Position numbers and translations under genes: made by a program. Source: Brevinematales bacterium (GTDB lineage: Bacteria > Spirochaetota > Brevinematia > Brevinematales > Thermospiraceae). Taken from it: a DNA stretch of 64,000 nucleotides. The stretch is taken from contig JAOADA010000004.1 of NCBI GenBank assembly GCA_026417555.1, positions 124,001-188,000 of the forward strand. The letters run 5' to 3'. Under the pieces are notes generated by a model that saw only the letters and a program-made list of their open reading frames with translations, did not search any database and had not been told where the DNA came from. Shown here one piece after another: positions 16,467 through 25,364 of this stretch (its first letter is position 1; the number at the start of each line of letters is the position of its first letter).

Positions 16467-17726
16467 ATGAGAAAATTGATAACTGGAAGTCTGATTGTGC
16501 TTATAGCATTGTGGTTTACGGGCTGTTCTTCTGTTCCCAAAAAGGAATTGGAAGAGGCCAAGGCAGCTATAGAAAAAGCGCGGGCAGTTGATGCGTCGTT
16601 ATTTGCTTCGTCGGAACTTGCTGCTGCTCAGAATGATTATGATGCCGCCAACAAGTTTGTAGAAGGCAAGAAAAACAAAGAAGCCAAGGAAAAAGCACTC
16701 TCATCGAAACAAAAAGCAGAAGAGGCTTATAAATTGGCGAGAGAACGACGGGCAGAAGATATTTATCAAAAGAATGTAGCGCTTATGAACCAAATTCGAG
16801 ATAACTTTGGTGAAAAGAGGGCTCCTGAAGCTTACAAGGACGCGGTGTCTTCTTTTAGTTCTTTTGAGGCGACATATGCCAAGAAAGATCCCGATGCTAC
16901 CTATCAGGAGGGGGCTAAGTTGTATGAGAAACTGGCTCCGTTAGCTCAGAAGTTGGTGGCTGATGTGGAACAAGCGACAGCTGCTGTGACCTCAGCCCAG
17001 GATAAGTACTATGCTGCTGAGAATCGTGATATTGTGAAAACCTATGCTTCGAAAGAGCTGTCGGATGCAGCGGTGATTCTGCAGAGAGCCAAAGAGGCTC
17101 TTTCGAAAGGTGACTTGGAAGAAGCCATTGCTCTTGCCCAACAAGCCTCGGCCCTGATTGATGGAGCGGTTGCCAAAGCTGAACAAGCCTACCAAAGAGA
17201 AATCTCTAGCCAGCAGCAGAGACGGATTCGTCCTGGGGGAGAGGATGCAGCCACCCAGAAGCAAAAAGCTGAGCAATACATTGACGAAGCAAAGAAGAAA
17301 CTTGAAGAGCTCAGAAAACGTCGAGGAAGTAAGGGGAGTAGTTATCTTCCTGAAGCCAATTTCGTCTATTTGGCAGTAGGGGTAGAGGCCACAGAGGAGG
17401 TTAACGATGCCCTGGTGGAAAAATATATCAAGCTTGCCGAAGAGGCCTATGCAAAAGAAGAATACCTGGATGCTATAGATTATGCGCGAGAGGCTATCCG
17501 GTTAGCAGATATGCTTCTTGCTATGGAAGAAGCGGCCACCTATACGGTGAAGCTTAATCCTTCCAATAGGGATTGTCTGTGGAAGATTGCGGGCTATATG
17601 TATGATAAGCGGTATTGGTTGTGGCCCATGATCTGGCGTGCGAATAAGTATCAGATCAAGGATCCTGATCTCATTTATCCTGGGCAGGTGTTTAAAATTC
17701 CTCCCATGGTAACAGAAGGGAAATAA
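16467..17726 (+). CDS. LysM-domain lipoprotein with helical N-terminal region
   Basis: A 419-residue lipoprotein. The signal peptide ends in a lipobox (WFTGC, Cys near residue 20). Residues 25-350 are alanine-, lysine- and glutamate-rich helices with DUF4398-like and TPR-like repeats (SSELAAAQNDYDAA, SKELSDAAVILQRAKEAL, EYLDAIDYAREAIRLA). The last 60 residues are a LysM peptidoglycan-binding domain (YTVKLNPSNRDCLWKIA ... DLIYPGQVFKIPPM). Proteins of this layout are common in spirochaetes and probably tie the outer membrane to the wall. Its own promoter and terminator make it a single-gene unit with a GGGAGG ribosome site. Confidence 0.85.
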   Translation: MRKLITGSLIVLIALWFTGCSSVPKKELEEAKAAIEKARAVDASLFASSELAAAQNDYDAANKFVEGKKNKEAKEKALSSKQKAEEAYKLARERRAEDIYQKNVALMNQIRDNFGEKRAPEAYKDAVSSFSSFEATYAKKDPDATYQEGAKLYEKLAPLAQKLVADVEQATAAVTSAQDKYYAAENRDIVKTYASKELSDAAVILQRAKEALSKGDLEEAIALAQQASALIDGAVAKAEQAYQREISSQQQRRIRPGGEDAATQKQKAEQYIDEAKKKLEELRKRRGSKGSSYLPEANFVYLAVGVEATEEVNDALVEKYIKLAEEAYAKEEYLDAIDYAREAIRLADMLLAMEEAATYTVKLNPSNRDCLWKIAGYMYDKRYWLWPMIWRANKYQIKDPDLIYPGQVFKIPPMVTEGK

Positions 17727-17738
17727 GAAGACCAAAGG

Positions 17739-17768
17739 AGGGCCTGTGAGATCGACAGGCCCTTTTTC
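17739..17768 (+). terminator. terminator of the LysM lipoprotein gene
   Basis: AGGGCCTGT (17739-17747), a 7-base loop, ACAGGCCCT (17755-17763), then TTTT and CTTTC. A 9-bp GC-rich stem with a T-run. Confidence 0.88.
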
Positions 17769-17778
17769 TTTCAAAAAT

Positions 17779-17807
17779 TTGTAAGAAACGTTTTTTTGTT
17801 GTATCAT
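17779..17807 (+). promoter_or_regulatory. promoter of the CmpB-like/HD/pyrD operon
   Basis: -35 TTGTAA (17779-17784), a 17-base spacer and -10 TATCAT (17802-17807), 22 bases before the start at 17830. Confidence 0.6.
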
Positions 17808-17829
17808 ACTAAGGGAGAAAAGAGGGAAT

Positions 17830-18558
17830 ATGCAGTTTTTTTCGACGTTGGTTTTGTATTTTTCAGCGATGGCTTTTGCGGGATGGTTTTTAGAAACTGT
17901 GTTTCGTTCTTTTCAACAGCGAAAGCTTGTCAATCCAGGGTTTCTTCAGGGGCCTTTTGTGGCAGTTTATGGATTTGGAGGGGTGGGAATTTATCTCGTA
18001 ACGCTTCTTTTGCCTTTTGATCAGTGGGGGATCTGGGCATGGGTGCTGATTCTTGTGTTGCCCTCAGTGGTGGAATATGTGGCTGGGTGGTTTACTGAGA
18101 CGATTTTTCATCTCAAGTTGTGGGATTATAGTGAGTTACCATTTCACCTCCATGGGAGGATTTGTCTTTATTTTAGTGTGGTGTGGGGGATACTATCGGT
18201 GATTGTTGTGGTATGGATTCAACCATTTCTTCTCTCGCTTTTGGAAATGCTTTCTCTTGAATGGCGATGGCTTCTTACCGGCTGGTTGAGTATGTATTTA
18301 GTGGTAGATTTCTGGTTTTCGGCCAAAATGTACCAGCGGTATGCTGTATGGATCACCCATCTGAAAGAAAATCTTGTTCAGTTGCCGGAGAAGATTTTGT
18401 TTCCTTCTCTTTCGCTTCGTGATACACAGAGATATTTTCGTCATCTTTTCCAACCGCTTCATGCCTTTCCTCATTTGGCGAGACAGTTTCGAGAAAAGAT
18501 AAAGGAGTTTCCAGAGTCTTTTCGTGACTTTGTGAAGCGGTTTCTTCCCAAGGAGTGA
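17830..18558 (+). CDS. putative ABC transporter permease, CmpB type (PF06541-like)
   Basis: A 242-residue membrane protein. The family pattern is visible: GWFLETVFRSFQQRKLVNPGFLQGPF near residues 17-42, VYGFGGVGI, VVEYVAGWFTETIFHLKLWDYSELPFHLHGRIC, then FSVVWGILS. About five or six hydrophobic helices occupy residues 1-160. The C-terminal 80 residues are a basic, amphipathic cytoplasmic tail. The family name comes from annotation practice; transport has not been shown. The ATG start follows AGGGAGAAAAGAGGGAAT. It is followed 15 bases later by an HD-domain gene. Confidence 0.8.
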   Translation: MQFFSTLVLYFSAMAFAGWFLETVFRSFQQRKLVNPGFLQGPFVAVYGFGGVGIYLVTLLLPFDQWGIWAWVLILVLPSVVEYVAGWFTETIFHLKLWDYSELPFHLHGRICLYFSVVWGILSVIVVVWIQPFLLSLLEMLSLEWRWLLTGWLSMYLVVDFWFSAKMYQRYAVWITHLKENLVQLPEKILFPSLSLRDTQRYFRHLFQPLHAFPHLARQFREKIKEFPESFRDFVKRFLPKE

Positions 18559-18573
18559 GTGTGAGGGGGGATA

Positions 18574-19023
18574 ATGGTATTGGGTAGGCATACCTATGCT
18601 GTAGTGAAAAAACCAATCTATCGGCGTTTGAAACATATTCGACATCATGAGAGAAGTATTTTTTATCACAATCTTCGGGTGGCAAGGGTGGCGTATCGCC
18701 TTGGAAAGATAATAGAACGGTTATCTTTTTGGCGCATGAGAAAAAAAGCGCTTATCCGAGGAGCACTTTTGCATGATTTTTTCTTTTATGATTGGCGAAG
18801 GGAGAGACCGGTAAGTGGAAAACTCCACGCTTTTGAACACCCTCGGGAGTCTTCTCGTCATGCGGTGAGGTTTTATGCCGCGACTCGTCGGGAAAGAAAT
18901 ATTATCCTCTCTCATATGTGGCCCCTTGGAAGGTATTGGCCCTGCCATGTAGAGAGTTGGCTTGTTACCATTGCGGACAAGTGGGTCTCAACCAAAGAAT
19001 TTTGGAGAAAATGGTTTCCATAA
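18574..19023 (+). CDS. HD-domain hydrolase
   Basis: A 149-residue protein of the HD phosphohydrolase superfamily. Metal ligands fit FYHNLRVARVAY (first His, about residue 32), GALLHDFFFYD (the HD pair, about residues 67-68), HAFEHPRESSRHAV and the late TIADKWVS aspartate. It resembles the small HD proteins that act on nucleotides or phosphates in the cytoplasm; the substrate is unknown. It lies between a CmpB-like membrane protein and pyrD in one transcript. Confidence 0.85.
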   Translation: MVLGRHTYAVVKKPIYRRLKHIRHHERSIFYHNLRVARVAYRLGKIIERLSFWRMRKKALIRGALLHDFFFYDWRRERPVSGKLHAFEHPRESSRHAVRFYAATRRERNIILSHMWPLGRYWPCHVESWLVTIADKWVSTKEFWRKWFP

Positions 19024-19034
19024 GGAGCAAAAGT

Positions 19035-19919
19035 ATGTATGAGACTTCTGTAGGTTCTTTGGTTTTCAAAAATCCAGTCCTCACAGCGTCGGGAACGTTC
19101 GGTATGGGAGAATCCTTTGCGGATTTTTATGACTATAGTCTTTTGGGGGGTGTGGTTCTGAAGACGCTTACCCCTCAACCTCGTGAAGGGAACCCTCCTC
19201 CCAGGTTGTATGAAACACCAGCAGGGCTTTTAAATTCCATTGGACTTGAGAATGAGGGATTTGATGCTTTCGAAAGACGGATAAAAGAGAATAATCCTTT
19301 TGTGTCCTGGGGGACGCATGTGATTGTGAGTATTGCCGGTGATGATGAGGGGGATTTTGCGCTTCTCTCTCAAAGGGCTTCGCGTATCCGGGAAATTGCT
19401 GCCCTTGAACTCAATCTCAGTTGTCCCAACGTGCATGCAGGAGGGATGACTTTTGACGCTCGAAGTGAGCATGTGTATCGTATTGTAGCGTCGGTGAGAG
19501 AAAGGGTGGAGATTCCTGTGTTTGTCAAGTTGAGCCCTCAGCATGATATGGTGGCCAATGCTCGTGAAGCAGAACGAGCGGGAGCCCATGCAGTCACAAT
19601 TTCCAATACTTTTTTGGGAATGGCTATTGATAGTCAAAAACGTTCGTTTGTGTTTGCAAAAAAATTTGCAGGTTTTTCTGGTCCAGCGGTGAAGCCCCTT
19701 GCCCTCGCGAATGTGTATCGTGTGGCCCAGGCGGTGAGTATCCCGGTTGTGGCAAGTGGTGGCATTGCCTCAGGGGAGGATGCGGCAGAGTTTCTTCTGG
19801 CAGGGGCAAGGCTTCTTGAGATTGGAACGATGGCTTTTGTCAAACCAAGGCTTGTGGTTGAGGTGGTAGAGTTTCTTGAAAAGTATTCCCAAGGGGGGCG
19901 TATTATCCCTCTTCAGTGA
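19035..19919 (+). CDS. pyrD: dihydroorotate dehydrogenase, class 1B catalytic subunit
   Basis: A 294-residue FMN enzyme of pyrimidine synthesis that oxidises dihydroorotate to orotate. It shows NPVLTASGTFG, VVLKTLTPQPREGNPPPR, LLNSIGLENEG, LNLSCPNVHAGG with the catalytic Cys typical of class 1B, VKLSPQHD, ISNTFLGMAID and GGIASGEDAAEFLLAGA. The start at 19035 follows AAGGAG; upstream in-frame ATGs lie in the HD gene. No pyrK electron-transfer subunit gene is nearby. It overlaps the end of the convergent GGDEF gene by 17 bases. Confidence 0.95.
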   Translation: MYETSVGSLVFKNPVLTASGTFGMGESFADFYDYSLLGGVVLKTLTPQPREGNPPPRLYETPAGLLNSIGLENEGFDAFERRIKENNPFVSWGTHVIVSIAGDDEGDFALLSQRASRIREIAALELNLSCPNVHAGGMTFDARSEHVYRIVASVRERVEIPVFVKLSPQHDMVANAREAERAGAHAVTISNTFLGMAIDSQKRSFVFAKKFAGFSGPAVKPLALANVYRVAQAVSIPVVASGGIASGEDAAEFLLAGARLLEIGTMAFVKPRLVVEVVEFLEKYSQGGRIIPLQ

Positions 19920-20829
19920 TGTCACATACGACTTGATTTTTACCTCTTTGTTTTGCCTGATACATGAGATGATCGGCCCGCTGGATGGCGCTTTCTAAAC
20001 TTTCCGGAGGAGACACAGACGTAGCACCAATGGAAGCAGTGACAGTGATACAAAGATCACCTTCTTCAATAAATTGAGAGGCAATAAGACTTCGGTAACG
20101 TTCTGCAATCTTTGGGAGGTGAGCAAGGGTATCCAAAAAGACAACCACCACAAACTCTTCTCCTCCCCATCGACAGAGAAGATCAAAAGGACGAAGGGTA
20201 TGCTTGAGGGTGGAAGCAGTATTGAAAAGTACTTTGTCTCCCATGCTATGCCCGTAATGGTCGTTGATCTGCTTGAAGTTGTCCACATCAAGGAAAAGAA
20301 GGCCTATATGTTTTTTGAAAGCAAGCATTTCTTGAAGTCGAGAGTAGAAAAGACTCTCAAGCCCTCGTCGGTTGAGGGTTTCTGTGAGGGGATCATTGAG
20401 AGCGAGGCGGATGAGGGCCTCAGTTGGGATAAAAAATTCCTGCCACAAGGGAAAAAAGAGTTCAATAGCCACGTTTTCCGTGGGATGGTTCAAAGTGGGA
20501 AAGAGTGTGGATGGAAAAAGGATCCCTTTCACATGAACAGGGAGACGATAGCCCTTTTTGTGATGGAGAAAGACATCAGCTTCAATGAACCTTTCTCCCG
20601 AGAGAATGCAAAGCATCGGACAGCCGTCTTCACAGAGATTTCTTCCCTTGTCATCAATATGACGGAGGATGTTGTCCTTGCAGGATTTTCCTACGACCTC
20701 TTCGGCTTGGAAACCGGTTATTTTTTCGGCTGCTGGATTCCAAAAGAGGATAGTACGGGATTGGTCAAGGATGTAGGCTCCCTCTGTGAGATGATTCAAG
20801 ATCTCCCTCAAAAAAGGAGGGATAATCAT
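19903..20829 (-). CDS. PAS-GGDEF diguanylate cyclase
   Basis: A 308-residue cytoplasmic protein without membrane segments. A PAS domain (residues 5-120) carries the cysteines of NLCEDGCPMLC, a pattern seen in a PAS subgroup often paired with GGDEF domains, perhaps a metal or redox site. The GGDEF domain (about 140-308) has FLDVDNFKQINDHYGH, the active-site signature as GGEEF (222-226), and an RxxD inhibitory site (RPFD, 213-216), so c-di-GMP synthesis with product feedback is likely. The start is uncertain: ATG at 20829 has AAAGGGG, but in-frame ATGs at 20868 and 20898 are possible. Last gene of the birA operon. Confidence 0.88.
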   Translation of the reverse strand: MIIPPFLREILNHLTEGAYILDQSRTILFWNPAAEKITGFQAEEVVGKSCKDNILRHIDDKGRNLCEDGCPMLCILSGERFIEADVFLHHKKGYRLPVHVKGILFPSTLFPTLNHPTENVAIELFFPLWQEFFIPTEALIRLALNDPLTETLNRRGLESLFYSRLQEMLAFKKHIGLLFLDVDNFKQINDHYGHSMGDKVLFNTASTLKHTLRPFDLLCRWGGEEFVVVVFLDTLAHLPKIAERYRSLIASQFIEEGDLCITVTASIGATSVSPPESLESAIQRADHLMYQAKQRGKNQVVCDITEEG

Positions 20830-20869
20830 TGTTGTCCCCTTTTTCTTCTCTATGTTTTGGCCTGTCATA

Positions 20870-22213
20870 TTATAATCGGCCAAGCCGTCGCAAAACATAA
20901 ATAGCCTTCAAAAATGCCTCCTGAGACTCGGGAATACGATAGTCCCCCCAATTGTGAAAGGTCAGTGTTTTTGAACGAATATCTTCAAGAAGATGGCAAA
21001 GGATAGGAGGGAGCAAATCAGTCGGCGTTTCAAAAGGCTTAATGGCGTAAAGACAGGCAGCCACCCCAATCTCATAGGTGATGATCTCTATTTGCCAGGA
21101 AGAGGTGAGGGTGGAAAGTACCAGAGGCACTTCTTCTTGGCGGATAATCTCCTTTGCCTCGAGCAGAAACCATTGTTTAAGAAACTCCATGGCTTCGAAA
21201 GCACGTTTTTCCATGGGTTGGCTGATCCACCACAGCCGATCTTCTCGAAGAATAGCAAGGCCTCGTTTGGAGATCACGTCGTGCCACCAAGAGAGAAAAA
21301 CCTCTTCTGGAACAAAACTCCCATAGGCAGCAATGAACCGTGAGGGGATGAGGCTTGCATACCTTTCCCGCAGAGAACGGGGGAGGTGAGAAAGGGAAGC
21401 GTGCCAGTGATCAGCCCCCTGAAGGAATCTTACCAAGTCTTCGGCGGTTTGTTGTCTGCGAAGATCTGAATATGTCCTCAATATAGCAATATGGGACACG
21501 AGAGGACCACTATGACGAAAGAGATTGTGGTGGATGAGGTATCGTACCTCATCAGCCCAGCGATAACTTCTTTCCCTTCTGTAGGCTGCCATGAGTTCTA
21601 CAACGTGATGACGGATACTCTGGGAGAGATTATCCACAAGACGTTTTCCCTTTTCCTCGAGACTCCAGATATAGGCGGCTAGCATATCCACAGAAACAAT
21701 ATGTTGAGAGAGCATCCACTGAAGAAGCCATTGGAGGTTGCGGTCAGAAAGAGAGGTGATCAATGTTTCAAAATTAAGGGGAGGGCGTGTGAGAGCAGCC
21801 TGAAACCAATGGGAAAGTTCTTCCAGAAGGGTATCTCTCTCAAGAGAAGAGGCCGCTTTGCCAGAAAGAAGATGGATCAGTGCCTCAAGATCTTCTGGAG
21901 AGAATCCCAAAACGAAATGAAAGCAATGGCCTGAAAAACGGAGAAAAAAATACTTTTGAAAAGAGAGAGGAGAAGAAAAAGAGTTCTTTTTTTGTAGATG
22001 GACACCACGAGGGAAAAGTGGGTGAGGTTTTGCGAAAAAATGGGAGAGTATCTCGTCTGTTTTTTCATTTTCTACAAAAAGTGGGAGAGTACGGTCAATC
22101 CCGAAGGGCTTGAAGTAAATCCTCAGTCCTTGAGGGAGCCCAGGAGGGAGATCAAAAGAGAGAATCTCGATACTTGCAGGGGAGGGTGCAAAGAGACATG
22201 CCCATGCTGTCAT
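20870..22213 (-). CDS. unknown protein with a weak FliG-middle-domain-like stretch
   Basis: A 447-residue soluble protein that I do not recognise. It has no signal peptide or membrane segment. Residues 145-215 (FETLITSLSDRNLQWLLQWM and later LVDNLSQSIRHHVVELM) have the spacing and character of a FliG middle-domain unit, in which DDRDIQ and a late NMS motif recur. The C-terminal half is tryptophan- and leucine-rich and helical. It starts inside the birA stop (ATGA) and is followed by the PAS-GGDEF gene, so all three are one operon. The FliG link is inference and should be tested by profile search. Confidence 0.75.
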   Translation of the reverse strand: MTAWACLFAPSPASIEILSFDLPPGLPQGLRIYFKPFGIDRTLPLFVENEKTDEILSHFFAKPHPLFPRGVHLQKKNSFSSPLSFQKYFFLRFSGHCFHFVLGFSPEDLEALIHLLSGKAASSLERDTLLEELSHWFQAALTRPPLNFETLITSLSDRNLQWLLQWMLSQHIVSVDMLAAYIWSLEEKGKRLVDNLSQSIRHHVVELMAAYRRERSYRWADEVRYLIHHNLFRHSGPLVSHIAILRTYSDLRRQQTAEDLVRFLQGADHWHASLSHLPRSLRERYASLIPSRFIAAYGSFVPEEVFLSWWHDVISKRGLAILREDRLWWISQPMEKRAFEAMEFLKQWFLLEAKEIIRQEEVPLVLSTLTSSWQIEIITYEIGVAACLYAIKPFETPTDLLPPILCHLLEDIRSKTLTFHNWGDYRIPESQEAFLKAIYVLRRLGRL

Positions 22214-23151
22214 GATCGGGAAAGAAAAAGATCTCCGGAGTACACTTTTTCTATGGTTTGGTCTGTTTGGATGATGGCTATCCCTTGTTCATTAATATCA
22301 AGGAAAATCCCTTCAATAACCTTTTGGCCGGTATCGATACGCACTTTTTGTCCAAGTCCCATCAAGACACTTCGCCATTCCTCATAGATCTGGGAAAAAT
22401 CTCCTTGGCCGTAGGTGTGAACAAGATCAAAAAAGGTATTGAGAATCTCTGCAAGGATAATGTGTCTGTCAAATTCTTTTTCTGTGAGGGTCTTGAGGGA
22501 GACTGCCTGGGGAAGAGAGGGGGTTGAATTAATATTGATACCAACACCGAGAATCAAGCTTCGAAGGCGATTCTCTTCGGTGAGCATTTCAGTAAGAATA
22601 CCACAGAGCTTTTTTCCATTGACGTAGATGTCGTTTGGCCATTTGATCTGTACTGTGGTATTGGTAAGAGGGAGAAGGACTCGGTAAACAGAAAGAGCCA
22701 TCATGATAGTATACTGATAGTAATGACACACATCGGTATTGAGAGGAATCCCCAAGGAAAAGGCTATATCCTTGCCAGTTTCACACTCCCATTGACGTCC
22801 AAGTCGCCCTCGTCCAGCAAATTGTTTGTCAGTAAAAAAAACAGAAGGTTTTTCATATCGGACCATCACCTCTTTTGCCCAAAGATTGGTGGAGTCCACT
22901 TCAGGCTTGTAAAACCACTCGAGGGGATAACGAGAAAAAAGGGCAAGTTTTTCAACAATCCAACGATTGGTGGGAAGGGTATGGAGTCGGTAGCCTTTCT
23001 TTTTGATACAGTCTATCCCATAACCCTCAGCTCTAAGGCCTTGCACGTGTTTCCACACTGCCGTGCGCGAGAGGCCAGCTTCTTGGGAGATTTTCATCCC
23101 CGAAACAAATACCCCCTGGTGTTTAAGAAGATGAAGAAGCACTGGATCCAT
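22210..23151 (-). CDS. birA: biotin--protein ligase / biotin operon repressor
   Basis: A 313-residue bifunctional BirA. The N-terminal winged helix (residues 1-60, QEAGLSRTAVWKHVQGLRAEGYGID) is the DNA-binding part. The ligase has the biotinyl-AMP loop GRGRLGRQW (113-121), KWPNDIYVNGKKLCGILTEM, and a C-terminal SH3-like domain. It attaches biotin to carboxylase carrier proteins and may repress biotin genes, none of which is in the window. The ATG follows AAGGAAAACAC and a near-consensus promoter. The stop overlaps the next start (ATGA). Confidence 0.95.
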   Translation of the reverse strand: MDPVLLHLLKHQGVFVSGMKISQEAGLSRTAVWKHVQGLRAEGYGIDCIKKKGYRLHTLPTNRWIVEKLALFSRYPLEWFYKPEVDSTNLWAKEVMVRYEKPSVFFTDKQFAGRGRLGRQWECETGKDIAFSLGIPLNTDVCHYYQYTIMMALSVYRVLLPLTNTTVQIKWPNDIYVNGKKLCGILTEMLTEENRLRSLILGVGININSTPSLPQAVSLKTLTEKEFDRHIILAEILNTFFDLVHTYGQGDFSQIYEEWRSVLMGLGQKVRIDTGQKVIEGIFLDINEQGIAIIQTDQTIEKVYSGDLFLSRS

Positions 23152-23196
23152 GTGTTTTCCTTAGAGATTTTTTCGATTATTTTATCAACGCTTTTT

Positions 23197-23225
23197 ATTA
23201 TACAAAAAGAGGGAGAAAAAATCAA
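23197..23225 (-). promoter_or_regulatory. promoter of the birA operon
   Basis: Minus strand: -35 TTGATT (23220-23225), a 17-base spacer and -10 TATAAT (23197-23202). The 224 bases between this and the rightward promoter at 23450 hold no gene that I can support; a 7-bp TCATTTT/AAAATGA repeat near 23388-23406 is the only structure seen. Confidence 0.8.
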
Positions 23226-23449
23226 ATTTTGTCTTGGTGGGTATCGTTGGGGAGAGGGAAGAGGGAAACGGGCAACTGGGAAAGAGAGAAGAATTTTCTC
23301 AGATCCTTGAACAAGAGAGGACTTTTGATGTTGCCCATGGCATCTCATGTTTTGTGAGGATGGAATGTCCCATAAAGAATATGGGGTGTCATTTTTGTGA
23401 AAATGAAAAGGGGTATTTTTCACAGGCAATATCACCCTATTTTTGAGAT

Positions 23450-23478
23450 TTGACATTTTTGGGAGACAATGGTATAAT
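23450..23478 (+). promoter_or_regulatory. promoter of the TRIC/YadS-type channel gene
   Basis: -35 TTGACA (23450-23455), a 17-base spacer and -10 TATAAT (23473-23478), a full consensus match, 25 bases before the start. Confidence 0.9.
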
Positions 23479-23503
23479 CATCGCATTGGAAAGAGAGGGA
23501 GAG

Positions 23504-24109
23504 ATGAGTCTTGTTCTTTTTGTGTTGAATCTTGTTGGAATTGTGGCATTTGCGATTTCTGGGGCCATGAAAGGGATGAAGTATTCTCTGGACATTTTGG
23601 GGGTTGTGGTTCTGGGTATTTTAACAGCCCTTGGTGGGGGGATAGTGAGGGATGTGCTTTTGGATCAGGTGCCAACGGCTCTCCAGCAGGAGAACGATCT
23701 CATCTATGCTATTGTGGCCTCAGTGGTTACATACTTTTTTGGCAAGAGAATAGAGAATCTTACAACATGGGTGAGGTATTTTGATGCACTGGGATTGGCT
23801 GTTTTTACGGTTGTTGGGGCACAAAAGGGGATAGAAGCCTCTCTTGGGATCCTGGGGGTGGTGATTATGGGTACCTCTACAGGGGTAGTAGGGGGGATGC
23901 TTCGAGATATTCTGGTGAGTGAGATTCCCTCTGTTCTCAAAGAAGAAATCTATGCGTCTTTCTGTATTGGTGGATCGATTCTGTACTATGTGTTTGTTCA
24001 TGGAGGGATTTCACGGGTGGTGAGTTTGGGGGTGGTAGTGTTTTTGATTTTTGTGGGGCGCATTTTGGCAATCACCTATGATTGGCACCTGCCAAGGCGA
24101 AGTTTGTAA
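23504..24109 (+). CDS. TRIC/UPF0126 (YadS-like) membrane channel protein
   Basis: A 201-residue membrane protein made of two inverted-type repeats of three helices, each with a glycine-rich motif: SGAMKGMKYSLDILGVVVLGILTALGGGIVRDVLL and GAQKGIEASLGILGVVIMGTSTGVVGGMLRDILV. This is the UPF0126 family, bacterial relatives of TRIC cation channels. A cation- or amino-acid-related role has been suggested for relatives, and the cargo here is not known. The start at 23504 follows GAGGGAGAG. It is a single-gene unit, followed by the liv promoter. Confidence 0.92.
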   Translation: MSLVLFVLNLVGIVAFAISGAMKGMKYSLDILGVVVLGILTALGGGIVRDVLLDQVPTALQQENDLIYAIVASVVTYFFGKRIENLTTWVRYFDALGLAVFTVVGAQKGIEASLGILGVVIMGTSTGVVGGMLRDILVSEIPSVLKEEIYASFCIGGSILYYVFVHGGISRVVSLGVVVFLIFVGRILAITYDWHLPRRSL

Positions 24110-24117
24110 TGAACTTT

Positions 24118-24147
24118 TTGCGAAAAATATTTCTTTTTCTTTATAAT
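24118..24147 (+). promoter_or_regulatory. promoter of the liv operon
   Basis: -35 TTGCGA (24118-24123), an 18-base spacer and -10 TATAAT (24142-24147), 39 bases before livJ. It begins just after the preceding stop codon. Confidence 0.7.
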
Positions 24148-24186
24148 AAACACGAAAGAATGTTTTATGTCGAAAGGAGGAGAAGG

Positions 24187-25356
24187 ATGAAGAAGTTACT
24201 TTTTTCTCTCGGGTTTGTGTTGTTGGTTTTTGGGTGTGCGTCCAAACCCAAGGAGATTGCCGTTGGGTTTATTGGACCATTGACTGGTGATGCGGCGAAC
24301 TATGGGAAGCTCTCTCTTCAGGCTGTTCAAATTGCCCTTGAAGAGGTGAATAGCCAGGGCGGTATTGGTGGGCTTCCTGTGAAGCTTTATGTAGAGGATG
24401 ATGAAGGCAAGCCAGAGAAGGCCAATGCTGCGTTTGAGAAGCTGTATGGTGTGAACAAGATTTATGGGTTTGTAGGTCCTATGTTTTCTTCGTGTGCGCT
24501 GGCCATTGCTCCAAAGGCTCAGGCAGCCAAGGTCGTATTGCTCTCTCAATCCGCTACACACAAGGATGTGACGGCGAAGGGAGATTTTATCTTCCGGAAT
24601 GTGTTGTCTGATCAGCTTCAGGCAGAGGTGTTTGGTCGCTACGTGGCAGAGAAGCTTGGTATTAAGAAAGTGGCTATCCTATATATTAAGAATGACTATA
24701 GCCAAGGGCTTGCGATGGATTTTAAGCGGGTGTACGAGGCAAGTGGTGGCCAGGTTGTGGCTGTAGAAACAGGAGTCCAGGGTGATAAGGATTTCAAAAC
24801 CCAACTCACCAAGATCAAGGAAGCTAAGCCGGAAGCCCTCTATATCCCTAACTATGTGGCTGAGATGGCCCAGATCCTTGAGCAGGCCAAGCAGCTTGGA
24901 TTGAAGGTGAAGATTCTTTCTGCCGATGGATTTTCTAATCCTGAGATTTTCACCCTTGCCAAAGATCTTGCTGATGGAGTGATCTTTTCTAATTCAGCTG
25001 ACGAGAGCGGGATCAAGAACCCTCTGAGAGAAAATTTCGTGAAAACCTATCGACAAAAGTATGGTGAGGATCCTGATGCCTTTGCTATCAATGCCTATGA
25101 TGCCTTCAAGGTGCTTTTGCTGGCTATCAAGAGTGCGTATGAAGCCTCTTCTGATGGCAAGATTGATCGCACCAAAATTCGTGATTTTCTCTTGAAACTT
25201 CAAGGGTATCAAGGTGTCTCTGGAACGATCACGTTCTTGCCTTCTGGTGATGCTATTAAGAATGTGGGTATTTTCGTTGCTGATGCCAAGAACAAGACCT
25301 ACAAGCAAACCGCTGTGTACAAGGTGGAGAATGGCAAGCTTGTTGAGGTGAAGTAA
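24187..25356 (+). CDS. livJ: branched-chain amino-acid ABC transporter substrate-binding lipoprotein
   Basis: A 389-residue type I periplasmic binding protein of the LivJ/LivK family. The signal peptide ends in a lipobox (VLLVFGC), so it is anchored by lipid. The start of the mature protein (IAVGFIGPLTGDAANYG) and the LSQSAT, KVAILYIKNDYSQG, DKDFKTQLTKIK and INAYDAFKVLL segments are typical. It delivers Leu/Ile/Val or related amino acids to LivHM. AAAGGAGGAG precedes the start. A terminator separates it from livHMGF, which would keep the binding protein in excess. Confidence 0.94.
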   Translation: MKKLLFSLGFVLLVFGCASKPKEIAVGFIGPLTGDAANYGKLSLQAVQIALEEVNSQGGIGGLPVKLYVEDDEGKPEKANAAFEKLYGVNKIYGFVGPMFSSCALAIAPKAQAAKVVLLSQSATHKDVTAKGDFIFRNVLSDQLQAEVFGRYVAEKLGIKKVAILYIKNDYSQGLAMDFKRVYEASGGQVVAVETGVQGDKDFKTQLTKIKEAKPEALYIPNYVAEMAQILEQAKQLGLKVKILSADGFSNPEIFTLAKDLADGVIFSNSADESGIKNPLRENFVKTYRQKYGEDPDAFAINAYDAFKVLLLAIKSAYEASSDGKIDRTKIRDFLLKLQGYQGVSGTITFLPSGDAIKNVGIFVADAKNKTYKQTAVYKVENGKLVEVK

Positions 25357-25364
25357 TATGATCT

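Noticed and set aside
18353-18685. Minus-strand frame over the end of the CmpB-like gene
   Set aside because: Composition is that of an antisense frame, and the two rightward genes here have good domain matches.
23226-23449. Possible small gene between birA and the TRIC-type gene
   Set aside because: Frames are short, lack ribosome sites, and lie between two strong divergent promoters.
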